DNA of 64,000 bases from Hallerella sp964501065 (GCA_964501065.1 CAZCRF010000002.1:73379-137378), one strand, 5' to 3'; positions 42,077 to 52,021 are shown, counted from the first letter of the stretch. Notes: generated from the letters alone by a model not told the origin. Numbers and translations are program-made.

Positions 42077-42547
42077 ATGGCAGATTCTTTGGTCAAGGCG
42101 GACAGCCCCCTTCTTTCGGAAATCCTTTCGGACATCAAGGCGGCGATGAAGGCGCATGACGCCTCCACTCTCGAAATTCTCCGGACGCTTCATTCCGACA
42201 TCAAGAACGTCGCCATCAATGCGCAGAAGGCAGTCTCGGACGAGACGGTTCTCGACGTCATCGCCAAGAGCATCAAGCAGCGCAACGAGGCTGTCGAAAT
42301 GCTCCGCAAGGGCGGCCGGGAGGATAGCGCCCGGGAAGAGGAAAAGGCCTTGGAAGTTTACCGGAAGTATCTGCCGAAGCAGCTCTCGGAAGATGAAGTC
42401 AAATCCTTGATTGCGGAAGTCAAGACGCAGGTCGGCGCTGTGGGCCCGAAGGACATGGGGAAGCTCATGAAGGAGCTTTCCCCGAAGACGAAGGGCCGCT
42501 TCGACAGCCGCCGCTTGAGCGATTTGGTCAAGGCCGCATTGGCTTAG
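42077..42547 (+). CDS. yqeY: GatB/YqeY domain protein
   Basis: 156 residues, cytoplasmic. LLSEILSDIKAAMKAHDAST, LRTLHSDIKNVAI, AIKQRNEAVEML-type helix and YLPKQLSEDEVKSLI match the YqeY family (related to the tail of the Asp/Glu-tRNA amidotransferase B subunit; function uncertain). It meets the minus-strand regulator tail to tail with a 4-bp overlap. It often neighbours rpsU, as here. Confidence 0.92.
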   Translation: MADSLVKADSPLLSEILSDIKAAMKAHDASTLEILRTLHSDIKNVAINAQKAVSDETVLDVIAKSIKQRNEAVEMLRKGGREDSAREEEKALEVYRKYLPKQLSEDEVKSLIAEVKTQVGAVGPKDMGKLMKELSPKTKGRFDSRRLSDLVKAALA

Positions 42548-44073
42548 GCGAACCGTTTCGGATTGATGCCGAGCATCTTTATCTTGTAGCCGAGGATGCG
42601 CTGGGTCGTCGCCAAGGCCCGTGCCGCAGGGGCGACTTTCCCCTTGGCGCTTTTCAGCGCGTCGCAGATGATGTCCCGCTCGTAGGTCTCGACCATGCTT
42701 TTCAAATCCCCGCGTACGGGCGCGCCGGTGGATTCCGCTGTCTGCAAAGTCGGAGGCAAGTGGTGCGGATAGATGACGTTCCCTTCGGCGACGAGGACTG
42801 CCCGTTCGATGCAATTCTCCAGTTCGCGGACGTTTCCCGCCCAGTGGTAACTCATCAGCATGTCGATTGTCCCCGTGGAAAGGCGGCGGATGTCCTTGCC
42901 GAGCATCTTGCTGTAGCGTTCAAGGAAGTAATCCGCGAGGAGGACGATGTCGCTTTTGCGCTTGCGCAGGGGTGGCACGTAAATCGGGAAAATGTGCAGA
43001 CGGTAATAGAGGTCTTCGCGGAATTTCCCGTCGCGGACCATTTGGAGCAAGTCCTTGTTCGTCGCCGCGATGACGCGGATGTTGACGTGTATCGTCTTGT
43101 TCCCGCCGACGCGTTCGAATTCGCGCTCTTGCAGGACGCGGAGGAGCTTGACTTGGAGGGACGGGGAGATTTCCCCGATTTCGTCTAGGAAGATTGTCCC
43201 GCCGTCCGCCATTTCGAAGCGTCCCTTGTGCTCGGATACGGCTCCGGTGAAGGCCCCTTTCTCATGGCCGAAAAGTTCGCTCTCGATGATGTTCTCCGGG
43301 AGGGCGGCGCAGTGCACGCGGATGAACGGCCCACCGGCTCTTTCGGAGTTGTAGTGGATGGCTTGGGCGACAAGCTCCTTGCCCGTTCCCGTTTCGCCGA
43401 GAATCAATACCGTCGAGGGGCTCTTGGCGACTTTCGCGATTTGGTCGAAGACGACTTGCATTTCCCTGGAGTTGCCGATGATGTTGGACGGCCTGAACCT
43501 GTCCTTCAGTTCCGATCGGAGGCGCTCGTTCTCGGCCTGGAGAATTTCCGTTTCCTCTTCGGCTTGGCGGCGCAGCTTGACGGCGGAGGCAATCATCATG
43601 GCGATGATTTCGAGAAGGCGCAGGTCGTCGTCGAGTTGGTCTGTCGGCGAATTGAACTCGTCGACGCTCAACGTGCCGACGACTTCCTTTTCGATGGAAA
43701 TCGGTACGCAGATGAAGCTCTTGTTGGAATCCTTGCCGCGCCCCGTCCTGTCCAAGAACCGGGAGTCCTTGGTGACGTCGGGGACGACTATCGGCTTGCC
43801 CGTTTCGACGACGATGCCCGTGATGCCCTCGCCGACCTTGTATCGGCCTTTTTTGGTCTGGGTGGGGGAAAGCCCGGAGGCGAGTTCGATGGAAATTTCC
43901 CCCGTCTGGCGGTTGTACAGGGATACTGTCGCATGCTTGAATCCCATGTAGTCGCCCAAGGTGTTCATGACCGGGCGGAGGACGTTCCGCATGTCCATGT
44001 TCTCGTCGAGAATCTGGCTTATTCGGTAGAGTAATTCCAGTTCCTTTATCTTTTGTTCGTCTTTGATGGCCAT
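42544..44073 (-). CDS. NifA-like sigma-54-dependent activator (GAF-AAA-Fis)
   Basis: 509 residues: GAF sensor domain at about 20-175, AAA+ domain at about 200-430 with Walker A GETGTGKE, the sigma-54 contact loop GAFTGA, Walker B GGTIFLDEIGEI, and a C-terminal Fis helix-turn-helix (about 460-505: AARALATTQRILGYKIKMLG). The ATG at 44073 is preceded by GGGAGGG. It begins 10 bases after gltD, so it is the third gene of gltB-gltD-regulator, suggesting nitrogen control. The DNA target is not known. Confidence 0.9.
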   Translation of the reverse strand: MAIKDEQKIKELELLYRISQILDENMDMRNVLRPVMNTLGDYMGFKHATVSLYNRQTGEISIELASGLSPTQTKKGRYKVGEGITGIVVETGKPIVVPDVTKDSRFLDRTGRGKDSNKSFICVPISIEKEVVGTLSVDEFNSPTDQLDDDLRLLEIIAMMIASAVKLRRQAEEETEILQAENERLRSELKDRFRPSNIIGNSREMQVVFDQIAKVAKSPSTVLILGETGTGKELVAQAIHYNSERAGGPFIRVHCAALPENIIESELFGHEKGAFTGAVSEHKGRFEMADGGTIFLDEIGEISPSLQVKLLRVLQEREFERVGGNKTIHVNIRVIAATNKDLLQMVRDGKFREDLYYRLHIFPIYVPPLRKRKSDIVLLADYFLERYSKMLGKDIRRLSTGTIDMLMSYHWAGNVRELENCIERAVLVAEGNVIYPHHLPPTLQTAESTGAPVRGDLKSMVETYERDIICDALKSAKGKVAPAARALATTQRILGYKIKMLGINPKRFA

Positions 44074-44083
44074 GAGCCCTCCC

Positions 44084-45505
44084 TTACAAAAGGGTTTGGA
44101 TGATTCCGTTTGCGACGCGTTTTCCATCGGCAATGGCGCGAACGACAAGGGATTGCCCCGTTGCCGCGTCCCCTGCAATATACACACCTTTTGCCGAAGT
44201 CATTCCGAATGCGTCCCGGAAAATGCGCCCTCTTTCGTCCGTTTGCAGGTGAAACGCCTCGACGATTTCGGGGATGGCGTGCCCGACGAACCCCATCGCG
44301 AGCAGGACCAAGTCCGCTTGGAGAATGAATTCCCCGCCGGGCTTCGGCGTGTTGTACATCCTTCCGTCGTCTCCGCGGCGCCATTCGATTTCCGTGCAGC
44401 GGAGAGCCTTGACCGCCCCGTTCTCGCCGATCGCCTCTAGCGTGTTGACGTTCCATTTGCGCTCGCAGCCTTCTTTGTGCGCCGGCGTCTCCTTGAAGAT
44501 GCGGGGCCATTCCGGCCACGGGTTGTTCGGGGCGCGTTTGAGCGGGGAGTTCGGCATGATTTCTATCTGCATGACGTCTAGCGCACCTTGGCGGATGGCC
44601 GTGCCGATGCAATTCGCCCCGGTGTCGCCGCCGCCGACTACGACGACGTGTTTCCCTTGTGCGCTCTTGGTTTCATCGAAAGAGAACCGTTCCCCTCCGT
44701 TCACGCGGTTCTGTTGCGTCAGGTAATCGACGGCGAAATGGATGCCCGACAGCTCCCGTCCGGGGACTTTCAAATCCCTCGGAGAACGGGATCCGCAGCA
44801 AAGTACAATGGCGTCGTTGTTGCGGAGGATGTATTCCGGGGAAATGTCCTTGCCGATGCGGACGTTCGTTTCGAAACGGACGCCCTCTTGTTCCATCAAG
44901 GCGACTCGGCGTTCGATGACGGATTTGGGAAGGCGGAAGTCCGGGATGCCGTAACGCATGAATCCGCCGACGTGGGCGGCCTCTTCGTAGACGGTCACCT
45001 GGATGCCCGCCCGGTTCAGGTACTCTGCGGTGGAAAGTCCCGAGGGCCCGGAGCCGATGACCGCGACGCGCTTGTCGAAGCGGATTTGCGGAATGTTCGC
45101 GTGCACCCAGCCGTTGTCGTAGGCGTTTTCGATGACTCGATGTTCGATTTCACGGTTCGTGACGGCGTCCCCGTCTAGACCGCCCACGCAAGAGCCTTCA
45201 CAAAGGGCCGGGCAGACGATTCCCGTGAACTCCGGGAACGGGCTGGTGTCGAGCAGAAGGTCCAGCGCGCCGCGCCATTCCCCGCGGCTTACGGCGTGGT
45301 TGATTTCCGGGATGACGTTCGATAGGGGGCATCCGTAGGCGTGGCAGAACGGTACGCCGCAGTTCATGCAGCGGAGAGCCTGCTCCATCACTTGCTCCTT
45401 GGGCATTTCGAGAGACGTCTTCCGGTAATCGCGGATCCGTTCTGGAATCGGACGTTCTTCGGCTTCTCGACGGGGAATGTTGAGAAAAGGCTTGTCGGGA
45501 CTCAT
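44084..45505 (-). CDS. gltD: Glutamate synthase small subunit
   Basis: Transfers electrons from NAD(P)H to the large subunit. 473 residues: N-terminal iron-sulfur region (CMNCGVPFCHAYGCPL, CPALCEGSCVGG), FAD site VAVIGSGPSGLSTAEYL, and NADPH site VVVVGGGDTGANC. The C-terminal IAGDAATGQSLVVRAIADG is typical. The ATG at 45505 overlaps the gltB stop (ATGA). Confidence 0.97.
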   Translation of the reverse strand: MSPDKPFLNIPRREAEERPIPERIRDYRKTSLEMPKEQVMEQALRCMNCGVPFCHAYGCPLSNVIPEINHAVSRGEWRGALDLLLDTSPFPEFTGIVCPALCEGSCVGGLDGDAVTNREIEHRVIENAYDNGWVHANIPQIRFDKRVAVIGSGPSGLSTAEYLNRAGIQVTVYEEAAHVGGFMRYGIPDFRLPKSVIERRVALMEQEGVRFETNVRIGKDISPEYILRNNDAIVLCCGSRSPRDLKVPGRELSGIHFAVDYLTQQNRVNGGERFSFDETKSAQGKHVVVVGGGDTGANCIGTAIRQGALDVMQIEIMPNSPLKRAPNNPWPEWPRIFKETPAHKEGCERKWNVNTLEAIGENGAVKALRCTEIEWRRGDDGRMYNTPKPGGEFILQADLVLLAMGFVGHAIPEIVEAFHLQTDERGRIFRDAFGMTSAKGVYIAGDAATGQSLVVRAIADGKRVANGIIQTLL

Positions 45506-48500
45506 TTGCTTTCTCCTTTTTGCGAGATTCTCATGCGTTCGAGTGCTCGGCGGTATTCCATGGGGAACACCTTGACGAAAAGTTCCCGAGCCGAGTCCCA
45601 ATGGGAGAGAATCCGCTTTGCCTTGGGGCTTCCCGTGTATTTGACGTGGTTTTCGATGAGGCTCTTCAATTCGGTTTCATCGTCTTCGCCGAGAGGGTCT
45701 AAATCTATCATCTCCGTATTGCAGAGACTGTCGAAGCGGCCGTCTTCGTCGAGCACATAGGCGATTCCGCCGCTCATGCCCGCGCCGAAGTTGATGCCCG
45801 TCGGACCCAGGACGACGACGCGGCCGCCCGTCATGTATTCGCAGGCGTGGTCTCCGACTCCTTCGACGACGGCTTTGGCGCCGCTGTTGCGGATGGCGAA
45901 ACGTTCCCCGACGCGGCCGTTCAGATAGACTTCCCCGGATGTCGCCCCGTAAAGGATGACGTTCCCGCCGATGACGTTTTCTTCGGGGGCGAAAGTGCTC
46001 CCCTTCGGTGGGCGGACGATTATCTTTGCGCCGGAAAGGCTCTTGCCGATGTAGTCGTTCGCTTCGCCCTCCAAGTCGAAGGTCAATCCGTGCGCGGCGA
46101 ATGCGCCGAGACTTTGCCCGGCGGAGCCCGAAAGGTGGAGAGTGATGGTGTCGTCGGGAAGCCCCGCGTAGCCGTACTTTCTCGCGATGCGGCTCGAAAT
46201 CAACGTGCCGAAGGTGCGGTTCGTGTTGTGAATCGGATAGTCCAGGGTGATGGGCTTTTTCTTTTCAATCGAGTCGGCGACTTTGGGGAGAATTTCATAG
46301 TCGATTGCCCCGGCAAGTCCCGTCTCCTGCTTGATGGTGCAGCGCACTTCGCCCGGATTTGTCGACGCTTGGTGGAGAATCCCCGAATAGTCGAGTCCTT
46401 TCGCCTTCCAGAAGTCAATCGCCCGGTTCACTTCGAGAAGGTCGCTTCGCCCCACCATGTCGTCGAACTTGCGGAATCCCAAGAGAGCCATGTAATGGCG
46501 GACTTCTTCGGCGACGAAGGTCAGGTATTGGATGATGTGTTCGGGAGTTCCCTTGAATCGCTTGCGCAGTTCCGGGTCTTGGGTGGCGACGCCGACGGGG
46601 CAAGTGTTCGAATGGCAATGGCGCATCATCACGCATCCGAGGACGACCAAAATGGATGTGGCGAACCCGAATTCCTCCGCCCCGAGGAGTGCGCCGATGA
46701 CGACGTCCCGACCCGTTTTCATTTGACCGTCCACCTGGAGGCGCACCCGGCTGCGGAGCTTGTTCAAAACGAGAGTCGTCTGCGTTTCGGAAAGCCCGAG
46801 TTCCCAAGGGACGCCCACGTGCTTGACCGAGGAAAGCGGGGAAGCTCCCGTTCCGCCGTCGTAGCCGGAAATCAGAATCATGTCGGCACGGGCCTTGGCG
46901 ACGCCTGCCGCCACAGTCCCCACTCCCACTTCGGAGACCAGCTTCACGGAAATCCGGGCTTTGTCGTTCGCATTCCGCAAATCGAAAATCAGCTGGGCGA
47001 TGTCTTCGATGGAATAGATGTCATGGTGGGGCGGCGGGCTGATGAGTGTCACGCCGGGGGTGGAATGTCTCACGCGGGCAATCTGTTCGCTGACCTTGTG
47101 GCCGGGAAGTTGTCCCCCTTCTCCGGGCTTCGCCCCTTGGGCGATTTTGATTTGCAATTCGGACGCGTTGACCAGGTATTCATCCGTCACGCCGAAGCGT
47201 CCGCTGGCCACCTGCTTTGTCGCCGAGGAGAGGCTGTCCCCGTTTGGAAGGGGAATGTAGCGCACCGGGTCTTCGCCGCCCTCGCCGCTGTTGCTCCTCG
47301 CCCCGATTCGGTTCATGGCGATGGCAATCGCTTCGTGCGCTTCGTTCGAAATGGCCCCGTAGCTCATCGCGCCCGTCACGAACCTCTTCATGATTTCGGA
47401 CGCGGGCTCCACTTCTTCGATGGGGACGGGGGCTGTCTTTTTGAAGGCGAAAAGTCCGCGCAGGGTGCTTTGCTGTTTCGTCTGGTCGTTAATCCGTTCC
47501 GCGTAGGAATCGTAACGCTTTTGGTCGCCGGTGCGGACGGCCGCGTGCAAATCCGCAATGGCCTGCGGCGTCCAAAGATGCCGTTCGCCGTCCTTTCGGT
47601 AGCGGTATTCGCCGCCCGGTGGGAGGATCGGGCTCTTGCTTTCGATGGCCTCGCGCCAGCGCATGAGGGTTTCTTTGGCGATTTCCTCGAGACCGATTCC
47701 GCCGACGCGACTGGCCGTCCCCGTGAAATACTTGTCGACGACGCTTTTAGAGATGCCGACGATTTCGAAAACTTGTGCGTTGCGGTAGCTCCGGAGTGTG
47801 GAAATTCCCATGCGGCTCATGATTTTCTTCAAGCCCTTGTTCATGGCGTCGATGTAATTCTCCACGGCTTCCGTCACGCCGATTTGCTTGTCCAATTGAT
47901 GCTCGCGGCTTAAATGGGCGATGGATTCAAAGGCGAGGTAAGGGTTGACGGCCGTTGCGCCGAATCCGAGGAGGCTTGCGATGTGCATGACTTCCCGCGC
48001 TTCCCCCGTTTCGAGAATCAGTCCGCAGCTCGTGCGGATGCCCACACGGGAAAGGTGTCCGTTCACGGCGGAAACTCCAAGCAAGGCGGGAATCGGGGAC
48101 ATTTCGTCGGGAAGGTCCTTGTCGCTCAGGATGATGATCTTGTGGCCGGAGCGGACTTCCGCCTCCACTTTTTCGCACAAATCGTCGAGGGCCATTTCCA
48201 GGAGCTTCCCGGCGGAGAGCGAATCCGAAAGCACGGGGAATCCCATTTGGACTGTGGCGCATTTGAAATCTTCCTGGTTCAGGGAACGCAGACGCCCCAA
48301 GTCCTCATTCGAAAGAACGGGGTAGCGGAACTTGACCAGCCGCGCTTGGGAAGGCTCTTCCGCGAGGATGTTGTCATGGATGCCCAAATAGGTCATGAGA
48401 CTCATCACCAATTCTTCGCGAATCGGGTCTATCGGCGGATTCGTCACTTGGGCGAAGAGCTGCTTGAAATACCAATAAAGGAGCTGCGGCTTTTCGGAGA

Positions 48501-49995
48501 GGACGGCGAGCGGTTGATCCGATCCCATGGAACCTGTCGGCTCGGAGCCGTTGGACGCCATGGCGTTCAAGATGATGTCCAAGTCTTCGCGCGTGTAGCC
48601 GAAAAGCTTTTGACGCTTCAACAGGGAGCTTTCGTCGACGGGGACCTCTCCGACGGCGTTGAAGAACCCGTGGATGTCGATGTGGTTTTCCTTGACCCAG
48701 CGGCGATAGGGTTCCTTGCGGGCGAATCGCGTCTTGACTTCGCGGTCTTTGTAAAAACGACCAGTTTCCAGATTGACGAGGAGCATTTGCCCGGGGCGGA
48801 GGGATCCCTTTTCGGCGACTTCTTCCGGGGCGAATTCGAGGACTCCCGTTTCCGAGGCGAACACCATGAATCCGTTTTTTGTAATCGTGTAGCGTGCCGG
48901 GCGGAGCCCGTTCCTGTCGAGGGTCGCTCCGACCCATTTCCCGTCCGTGAAGGCGACTGCGGCGGGCCCGTCCCACGGCTCCATCACCCCGGCGTGGAAT
49001 TCAAAGAATCCGCGCACGTCCGGTCCCATGGCGTGTTTCTTCCCCCAGGCCTGCGGCATGAGCATCATCATCGAATGCCCCACTTCGCGGCCGCCCAAGG
49101 TCAGCAGTTCAAGGACGTTGTCCAGGTTGCCGGAATCGCTCGATCCCTTTTCCAACACGGGGACGATTTTTTGAATCTTCTCGCCGAAGAGGGGCGAGGA
49201 AAGGTTCTTTTCGCGGGCGGCCATCCAGTTGCGGTTGCCGCGGATGGTGTTGATTTCCCCGTTGTGGGCCAGGTTGCGGAACGGCTGCGCGAGCGGCCAA
49301 CTGGGGAAGGTGTTCGTGGAATAGCGTTGGTGCACGACGGCGACCGCACTTTCGAAATTGGAGTCGTCCAGGTCCGGGTAAAAGGCGGGGACTTGCGGCC
49401 CCGTCATCATGCCCTTGTAAACGACAGTCCTTGCCGAGAGGCTTGCCACGTAAAAACCGTCCGCCCCGTCTGCGGAAAGCCCCGATTCGTGCTCGGCGCG
49501 CTTCCGCAAAACGAGCAGGGCGCGTTCTAGATCGTCCCCGGACAAATTCCCCTTCGGCTCAAGGAACACCTGGGAAATGTGGGGCATTTCCTTTCGGGCG
49601 GATTCCCCGACGGCGGATGGGATGACGGGGACGTCCCTGTTTGCCAGAACTTTGAAGCCTTCCTCGTCAGCAATCTTTTCGAGAAGCGTTATGGCGTGAA
49701 TGCGCTTCTCTTCGTCTTGGGGGAGGAACAGCATCCCCACGGCGTAACGGCCGCATTCGGGAAGGTTCATTCCGAGGGACTTTTTGAAAAATTTGTCTGG
49801 AATCTGCACCAAAAGTCCCGCTCCGTCGCCCGTGCTTTTGTCCGCGCCTGTCGCCCCGCGGTGAAGGAGGTTGCAGAGTACCTTGACTCCCTTTTCGACA
49901 ATTCCGTGTTCCCGGTTGCCGTCCATGTTCAACACGAATCCCACTCCGCACGCATCGTGTTCGTTCTGTGGGTCATACAAGCCTTGAGCTTTCAT
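45502..49995 (-). CDS. gltB: Glutamate synthase large subunit
   Basis: Makes two glutamate from glutamine and 2-oxoglutarate. 1497 residues: class II glutamine amidotransferase with catalytic Cys16 (EHDACGVGF, so a 15-residue propeptide), central domain, FMN/2-oxoglutarate domain with the 3Fe-4S cysteines (CVMMRHCHSNTCPVG), and the C-terminal glycine-rich beta-helix. The ATG at 49995 with AGGAG six bases upstream is chosen over an ATG ten codons earlier. First gene of the nitrogen operon. Confidence 0.98.
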   Translation of the reverse strand: MKAQGLYDPQNEHDACGVGFVLNMDGNREHGIVEKGVKVLCNLLHRGATGADKSTGDGAGLLVQIPDKFFKKSLGMNLPECGRYAVGMLFLPQDEEKRIHAITLLEKIADEEGFKVLANRDVPVIPSAVGESARKEMPHISQVFLEPKGNLSGDDLERALLVLRKRAEHESGLSADGADGFYVASLSARTVVYKGMMTGPQVPAFYPDLDDSNFESAVAVVHQRYSTNTFPSWPLAQPFRNLAHNGEINTIRGNRNWMAAREKNLSSPLFGEKIQKIVPVLEKGSSDSGNLDNVLELLTLGGREVGHSMMMLMPQAWGKKHAMGPDVRGFFEFHAGVMEPWDGPAAVAFTDGKWVGATLDRNGLRPARYTITKNGFMVFASETGVLEFAPEEVAEKGSLRPGQMLLVNLETGRFYKDREVKTRFARKEPYRRWVKENHIDIHGFFNAVGEVPVDESSLLKRQKLFGYTREDLDIILNAMASNGSEPTGSMGSDQPLAVLSEKPQLLYWYFKQLFAQVTNPPIDPIREELVMSLMTYLGIHDNILAEEPSQARLVKFRYPVLSNEDLGRLRSLNQEDFKCATVQMGFPVLSDSLSAGKLLEMALDDLCEKVEAEVRSGHKIIILSDKDLPDEMSPIPALLGVSAVNGHLSRVGIRTSCGLILETGEAREVMHIASLLGFGATAVNPYLAFESIAHLSREHQLDKQIGVTEAVENYIDAMNKGLKKIMSRMGISTLRSYRNAQVFEIVGISKSVVDKYFTGTASRVGGIGLEEIAKETLMRWREAIESKSPILPPGGEYRYRKDGERHLWTPQAIADLHAAVRTGDQKRYDSYAERINDQTKQQSTLRGLFAFKKTAPVPIEEVEPASEIMKRFVTGAMSYGAISNEAHEAIAIAMNRIGARSNSGEGGEDPVRYIPLPNGDSLSSATKQVASGRFGVTDEYLVNASELQIKIAQGAKPGEGGQLPGHKVSEQIARVRHSTPGVTLISPPPHHDIYSIEDIAQLIFDLRNANDKARISVKLVSEVGVGTVAAGVAKARADMILISGYDGGTGASPLSSVKHVGVPWELGLSETQTTLVLNKLRSRVRLQVDGQMKTGRDVVIGALLGAEEFGFATSILVVLGCVMMRHCHSNTCPVGVATQDPELRKRFKGTPEHIIQYLTFVAEEVRHYMALLGFRKFDDMVGRSDLLEVNRAIDFWKAKGLDYSGILHQASTNPGEVRCTIKQETGLAGAIDYEILPKVADSIEKKKPITLDYPIHNTNRTFGTLISSRIARKYGYAGLPDDTITLHLSGSAGQSLGAFAAHGLTFDLEGEANDYIGKSLSGAKIIVRPPKGSTFAPEENVIGGNVILYGATSGEVYLNGRVGERFAIRNSGAKAVVEGVGDHACEYMTGGRVVVLGPTGINFGAGMSGGIAYVLDEDGRFDSLCNTEMIDLDPLGEDDETELKSLIENHVKYTGSPKAKRILSHWDSARELFVKVFPMEYRRALERMRISQKGESK

Positions 49996-50103
49996 CTTGT
50001 CTCCTATCGCCGCCAAAGGCTGCATCGCCTTCGGAACTTCTAGGGGAAAATTATTAGTCTTCGGCTTTCGGGTAAAGGGTTCTCTGAATTTTCGCGTGAC
50101 AAA

Positions 50104-50132
50104 AATGTATTACAAAAATCAACATTCTACAA
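50104..50132 (-). promoter_or_regulatory. Promoter of gltB-gltD-regulator
   Basis: On the minus strand TTGTAG (50132-50127), 17 bp, TACATTTTTG (from 50109). The leader is about 100 nt. No GG-N10-GC sigma-54 site was seen, so the NifA-like protein does not obviously activate its own operon. Confidence 0.6.
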
Positions 50133-50180
50133 ATTTGTCGTTCTAATTTTGTCGATTTTGGACTTTGCCGGGGTTTTCCG

Positions 50181-51146
50181 TCAAAAATGATGCTCCCAAC
50201 GGAAAAGGATTCCGTCGAAGTACCATTCGCGCCCCGTCTTTTGGAGGAGAGGCTCTTCCGATTTGTCCGAATGCGGCGTATCGTAGCTGCGGCGGCTGTC
50301 CAGCCTTGCGAGGAAGGTGATGGAGTTGGACGCGTTCCAGGCGATGTTCGCCATGAGGCTGCAGTCCATGTCCCGGAAGTCGCCGTCGAAGGTGGCGTCG
50401 TAATCCCCGTAGTCCGAGCCGTCGAAATGCCCGGAAACTTCGAAAAGGATTCCGACCAGGTTCACGGGGAGCGGCATCTGGTATCCCAAGAAGGCGGAGG
50501 CCTCGAAAAGCGCGCCGTTCGCATGGTTTTCCGATTCCATCCAGATCCAGATTTCCCCGTTGTCGACTCCCGTCACCGCTTCCCGTTGTACGGTGCCGTT
50601 CAATTGCATCACGACATGCGTCCATTCGCCGGGGAATAGGATGCCCGTGTCGAATTGCAGCGTCCCTCCCGCCCAGAGGTCGTAGTAGTCGTTTGAAAAG
50701 GAAGTCAATCCTTCGTAATCCGCAAGATCCTTGTCGTAAACTCCCAGGCCGTCGAGTCCGAAGGCGTTCCATCCCGTCCCGAGGGAAGCTCCCGCTTTGA
50801 GAATCAAAAAGGGGAGCGGCGTGAAGCGGCAGTCGAGGAGGGCGCGGACGGTCACCGGCGAGACTTCCAGCCCGGTCGCCCATTGGAATTCGGCTTCGCG
50901 GAAGAGGGGGTGCGCTCCGAGCGGCACGGGCAAGGTCGAGGAGGCTTCGAATGCGGTTCTGAGTTCGATGCCGTTGAAGGGACCTGTCGTCGGGGAGATG
51001 TGGTCTTTGCCCGTTTTGATGCTGGACTCGAAGTAGTACGCCCCGTCGGTTTTCAGTGTATAGGAAATTTCGGCTGCGACCGCCGAAGAGGCCAGAAGGA
51101 AGAAAGTCGCCAAAGCCGCCGAGGGGAAAAGCCGTCCCATGTGCAT
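50181..51146 (-). CDS. Predicted outer-membrane barrel protein
   Basis: 321 residues. Signal peptide (LATFFLLASSAVAA), alternating beta strands (ISYTLKTDGAYYFESSIKTG, MANIAWNASNSITFLARLDS) and a C-terminal Phe (FRWEHHF) typical of outer-membrane proteins. No family recognised. It starts three bases after the folE stop; ATG 51146 or 51140 are both possible. No terminator was identified at its end. Confidence 0.7.
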   Translation of the reverse strand: MHMGRLFPSAALATFFLLASSAVAAEISYTLKTDGAYYFESSIKTGKDHISPTTGPFNGIELRTAFEASSTLPVPLGAHPLFREAEFQWATGLEVSPVTVRALLDCRFTPLPFLILKAGASLGTGWNAFGLDGLGVYDKDLADYEGLTSFSNDYYDLWAGGTLQFDTGILFPGEWTHVVMQLNGTVQREAVTGVDNGEIWIWMESENHANGALFEASAFLGYQMPLPVNLVGILFEVSGHFDGSDYGDYDATFDGDFRDMDCSLMANIAWNASNSITFLARLDSRRSYDTPHSDKSEEPLLQKTGREWYFDGILFRWEHHF

Positions 51147-51149
51147 CCG

Positions 51150-51710
51150 TCAGCGGCGCAGGTACGCCATGAATTCGGCGCGCGTCTTTTCGTCCGTTTT
51201 GAAGCGTCCGAACAGTTGTGTCGTCACCATCGACGCTCCCGGTTTTTTGACTCCGCGCATGGTCATGCACATGTGGCTCGCTTCGAGGACGACCGCGACT
51301 CCGCGGGGGTGCAGCTCCTTTTGGATGAGCTCCGCGATTTGGCGCGTCATGCGCTCTTGGATTTGCGGCATCCGCGCGTAGTATTCCACGACGCGGGGTA
51401 TCTTGGAAAGCCCGACGACGCAGTCCCCGGGGATGTAGGCGACGTGGGCTTTTCCCGAGAACGGCAAGAAGTGGTGCTCGCACATGCTGGTGAATTCGAT
51501 GTTCGGCACGACGATCATCTCGTCGTAGCGTTCGTGGAACCGGGTCTTGAGAATGTCGGCGGGCTTTTTTGTCGAGGAGAGGCTCGACATGAGTTCTTCG
51601 TACATCTTGGCGACGCGGCGAGGAGTTTCCAAAAGGCCTTCGCGAAGGACATCTTCGCCCATGCCTTCGAGAATCATCCGGAATCCGTCTTCCATCTTTT
51701 TCAAATCCAT
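51150..51710 (-). CDS. folE: GTP cyclohydrolase I
   Basis: First step of folate (and pterin) synthesis from GTP. 186 residues. The catalytic and zinc residues sit in SMCEHHFLPFSGKAHVAYIP, followed by VVGLSKIPRVVEYYARMPQIQ and MTMRGVKKPGA, all diagnostic. The ATG at 51710 has no Shine-Dalgarno sequence; TATCTT lies exactly six bases upstream, predicting a leaderless message. Confidence 0.97.
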   Translation of the reverse strand: MDLKKMEDGFRMILEGMGEDVLREGLLETPRRVAKMYEELMSSLSSTKKPADILKTRFHERYDEMIVVPNIEFTSMCEHHFLPFSGKAHVAYIPGDCVVGLSKIPRVVEYYARMPQIQERMTRQIAELIQKELHPRGVAVVLEASHMCMTMRGVKKPGASMVTTQLFGRFKTDEKTRAEFMAYLRR

Positions 51711-51716
51711 GGTGCA

Positions 51717-51722
51717 AAGATA
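51717..51722 (-). promoter_or_regulatory. -10 element of a predicted leaderless promoter for folE
   Basis: TATCTTTG on the minus strand: TATCTT, then TGCACC, then the ATG at 51710. Confidence 0.5.
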
Positions 51723-51746
51723 GACTTTTTGATTGGCGATGTGCGA

Positions 51747-51925
51747 TTGAGTGGCTAGTGGTTAGGAGTTTAGTTTGCTGTCAAAGGGGGCTTCGTGCTG
51801 AGTGAAACGAAACATCTCTTTACAGCTCCTAGATTCTTCGCTATCGCTCAGAATGACGCTAATATGATGGGATTAACGCCTTCGGCGTTGGCGGCTGCGC
51901 CTCACCAATGTCCGCCTATGGGCGG
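51747..51925 (+). repeat. Composite intergenic repeat: G/T-rich degenerate units plus serial mini-hairpins
   Basis: 51747-51770 holds AGTGGCTAGTGGTTAGGAG-type units. 51830-51856 resembles a dispersed bacterial palindrome (GATTCTTCGCTATCGCTCAG, reverse complement CTGAGCGATAGCGAAGAATC). Then hairpins AACGCC-TTC-GGCGTT (51875-51889), GGCG-GCTG-CGCC (51890-51901) and CCGCC-TATG-GGCGG (51912-51925). No gene lies in 51723-52021. Confidence 0.65.
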
Positions 51926-52021
51926 GATGTTTCGCTCATTTACGATGAAATGTCGCCTGAAGTTTGCCGCGGCGTTTTCAAAATTTTAATTTTTCGGGTG
52001 AACTTTACAGAGCAGGTAATT

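Noticed and set aside
45847..49530. Very long plus-strand open frames (688 and 538 codons) opposite gltB
   Set aside because: They mirror gltB codon by codon; high GC at third positions of gltB removes stops on the other strand. No ribosome sites or domains.
50097..50180. Sigma-54 promoter for gltB
   Set aside because: No GG and GC dinucleotides at the required spacing; a sigma-70-type pair with a 17-bp spacer fits instead.
50143..51717. 524-codon Arg-rich minus-strand frame
   Set aside because: It spans both folE and the outer-membrane protein in another frame; low-complexity Arg/Pro composition is typical of a shadow frame.
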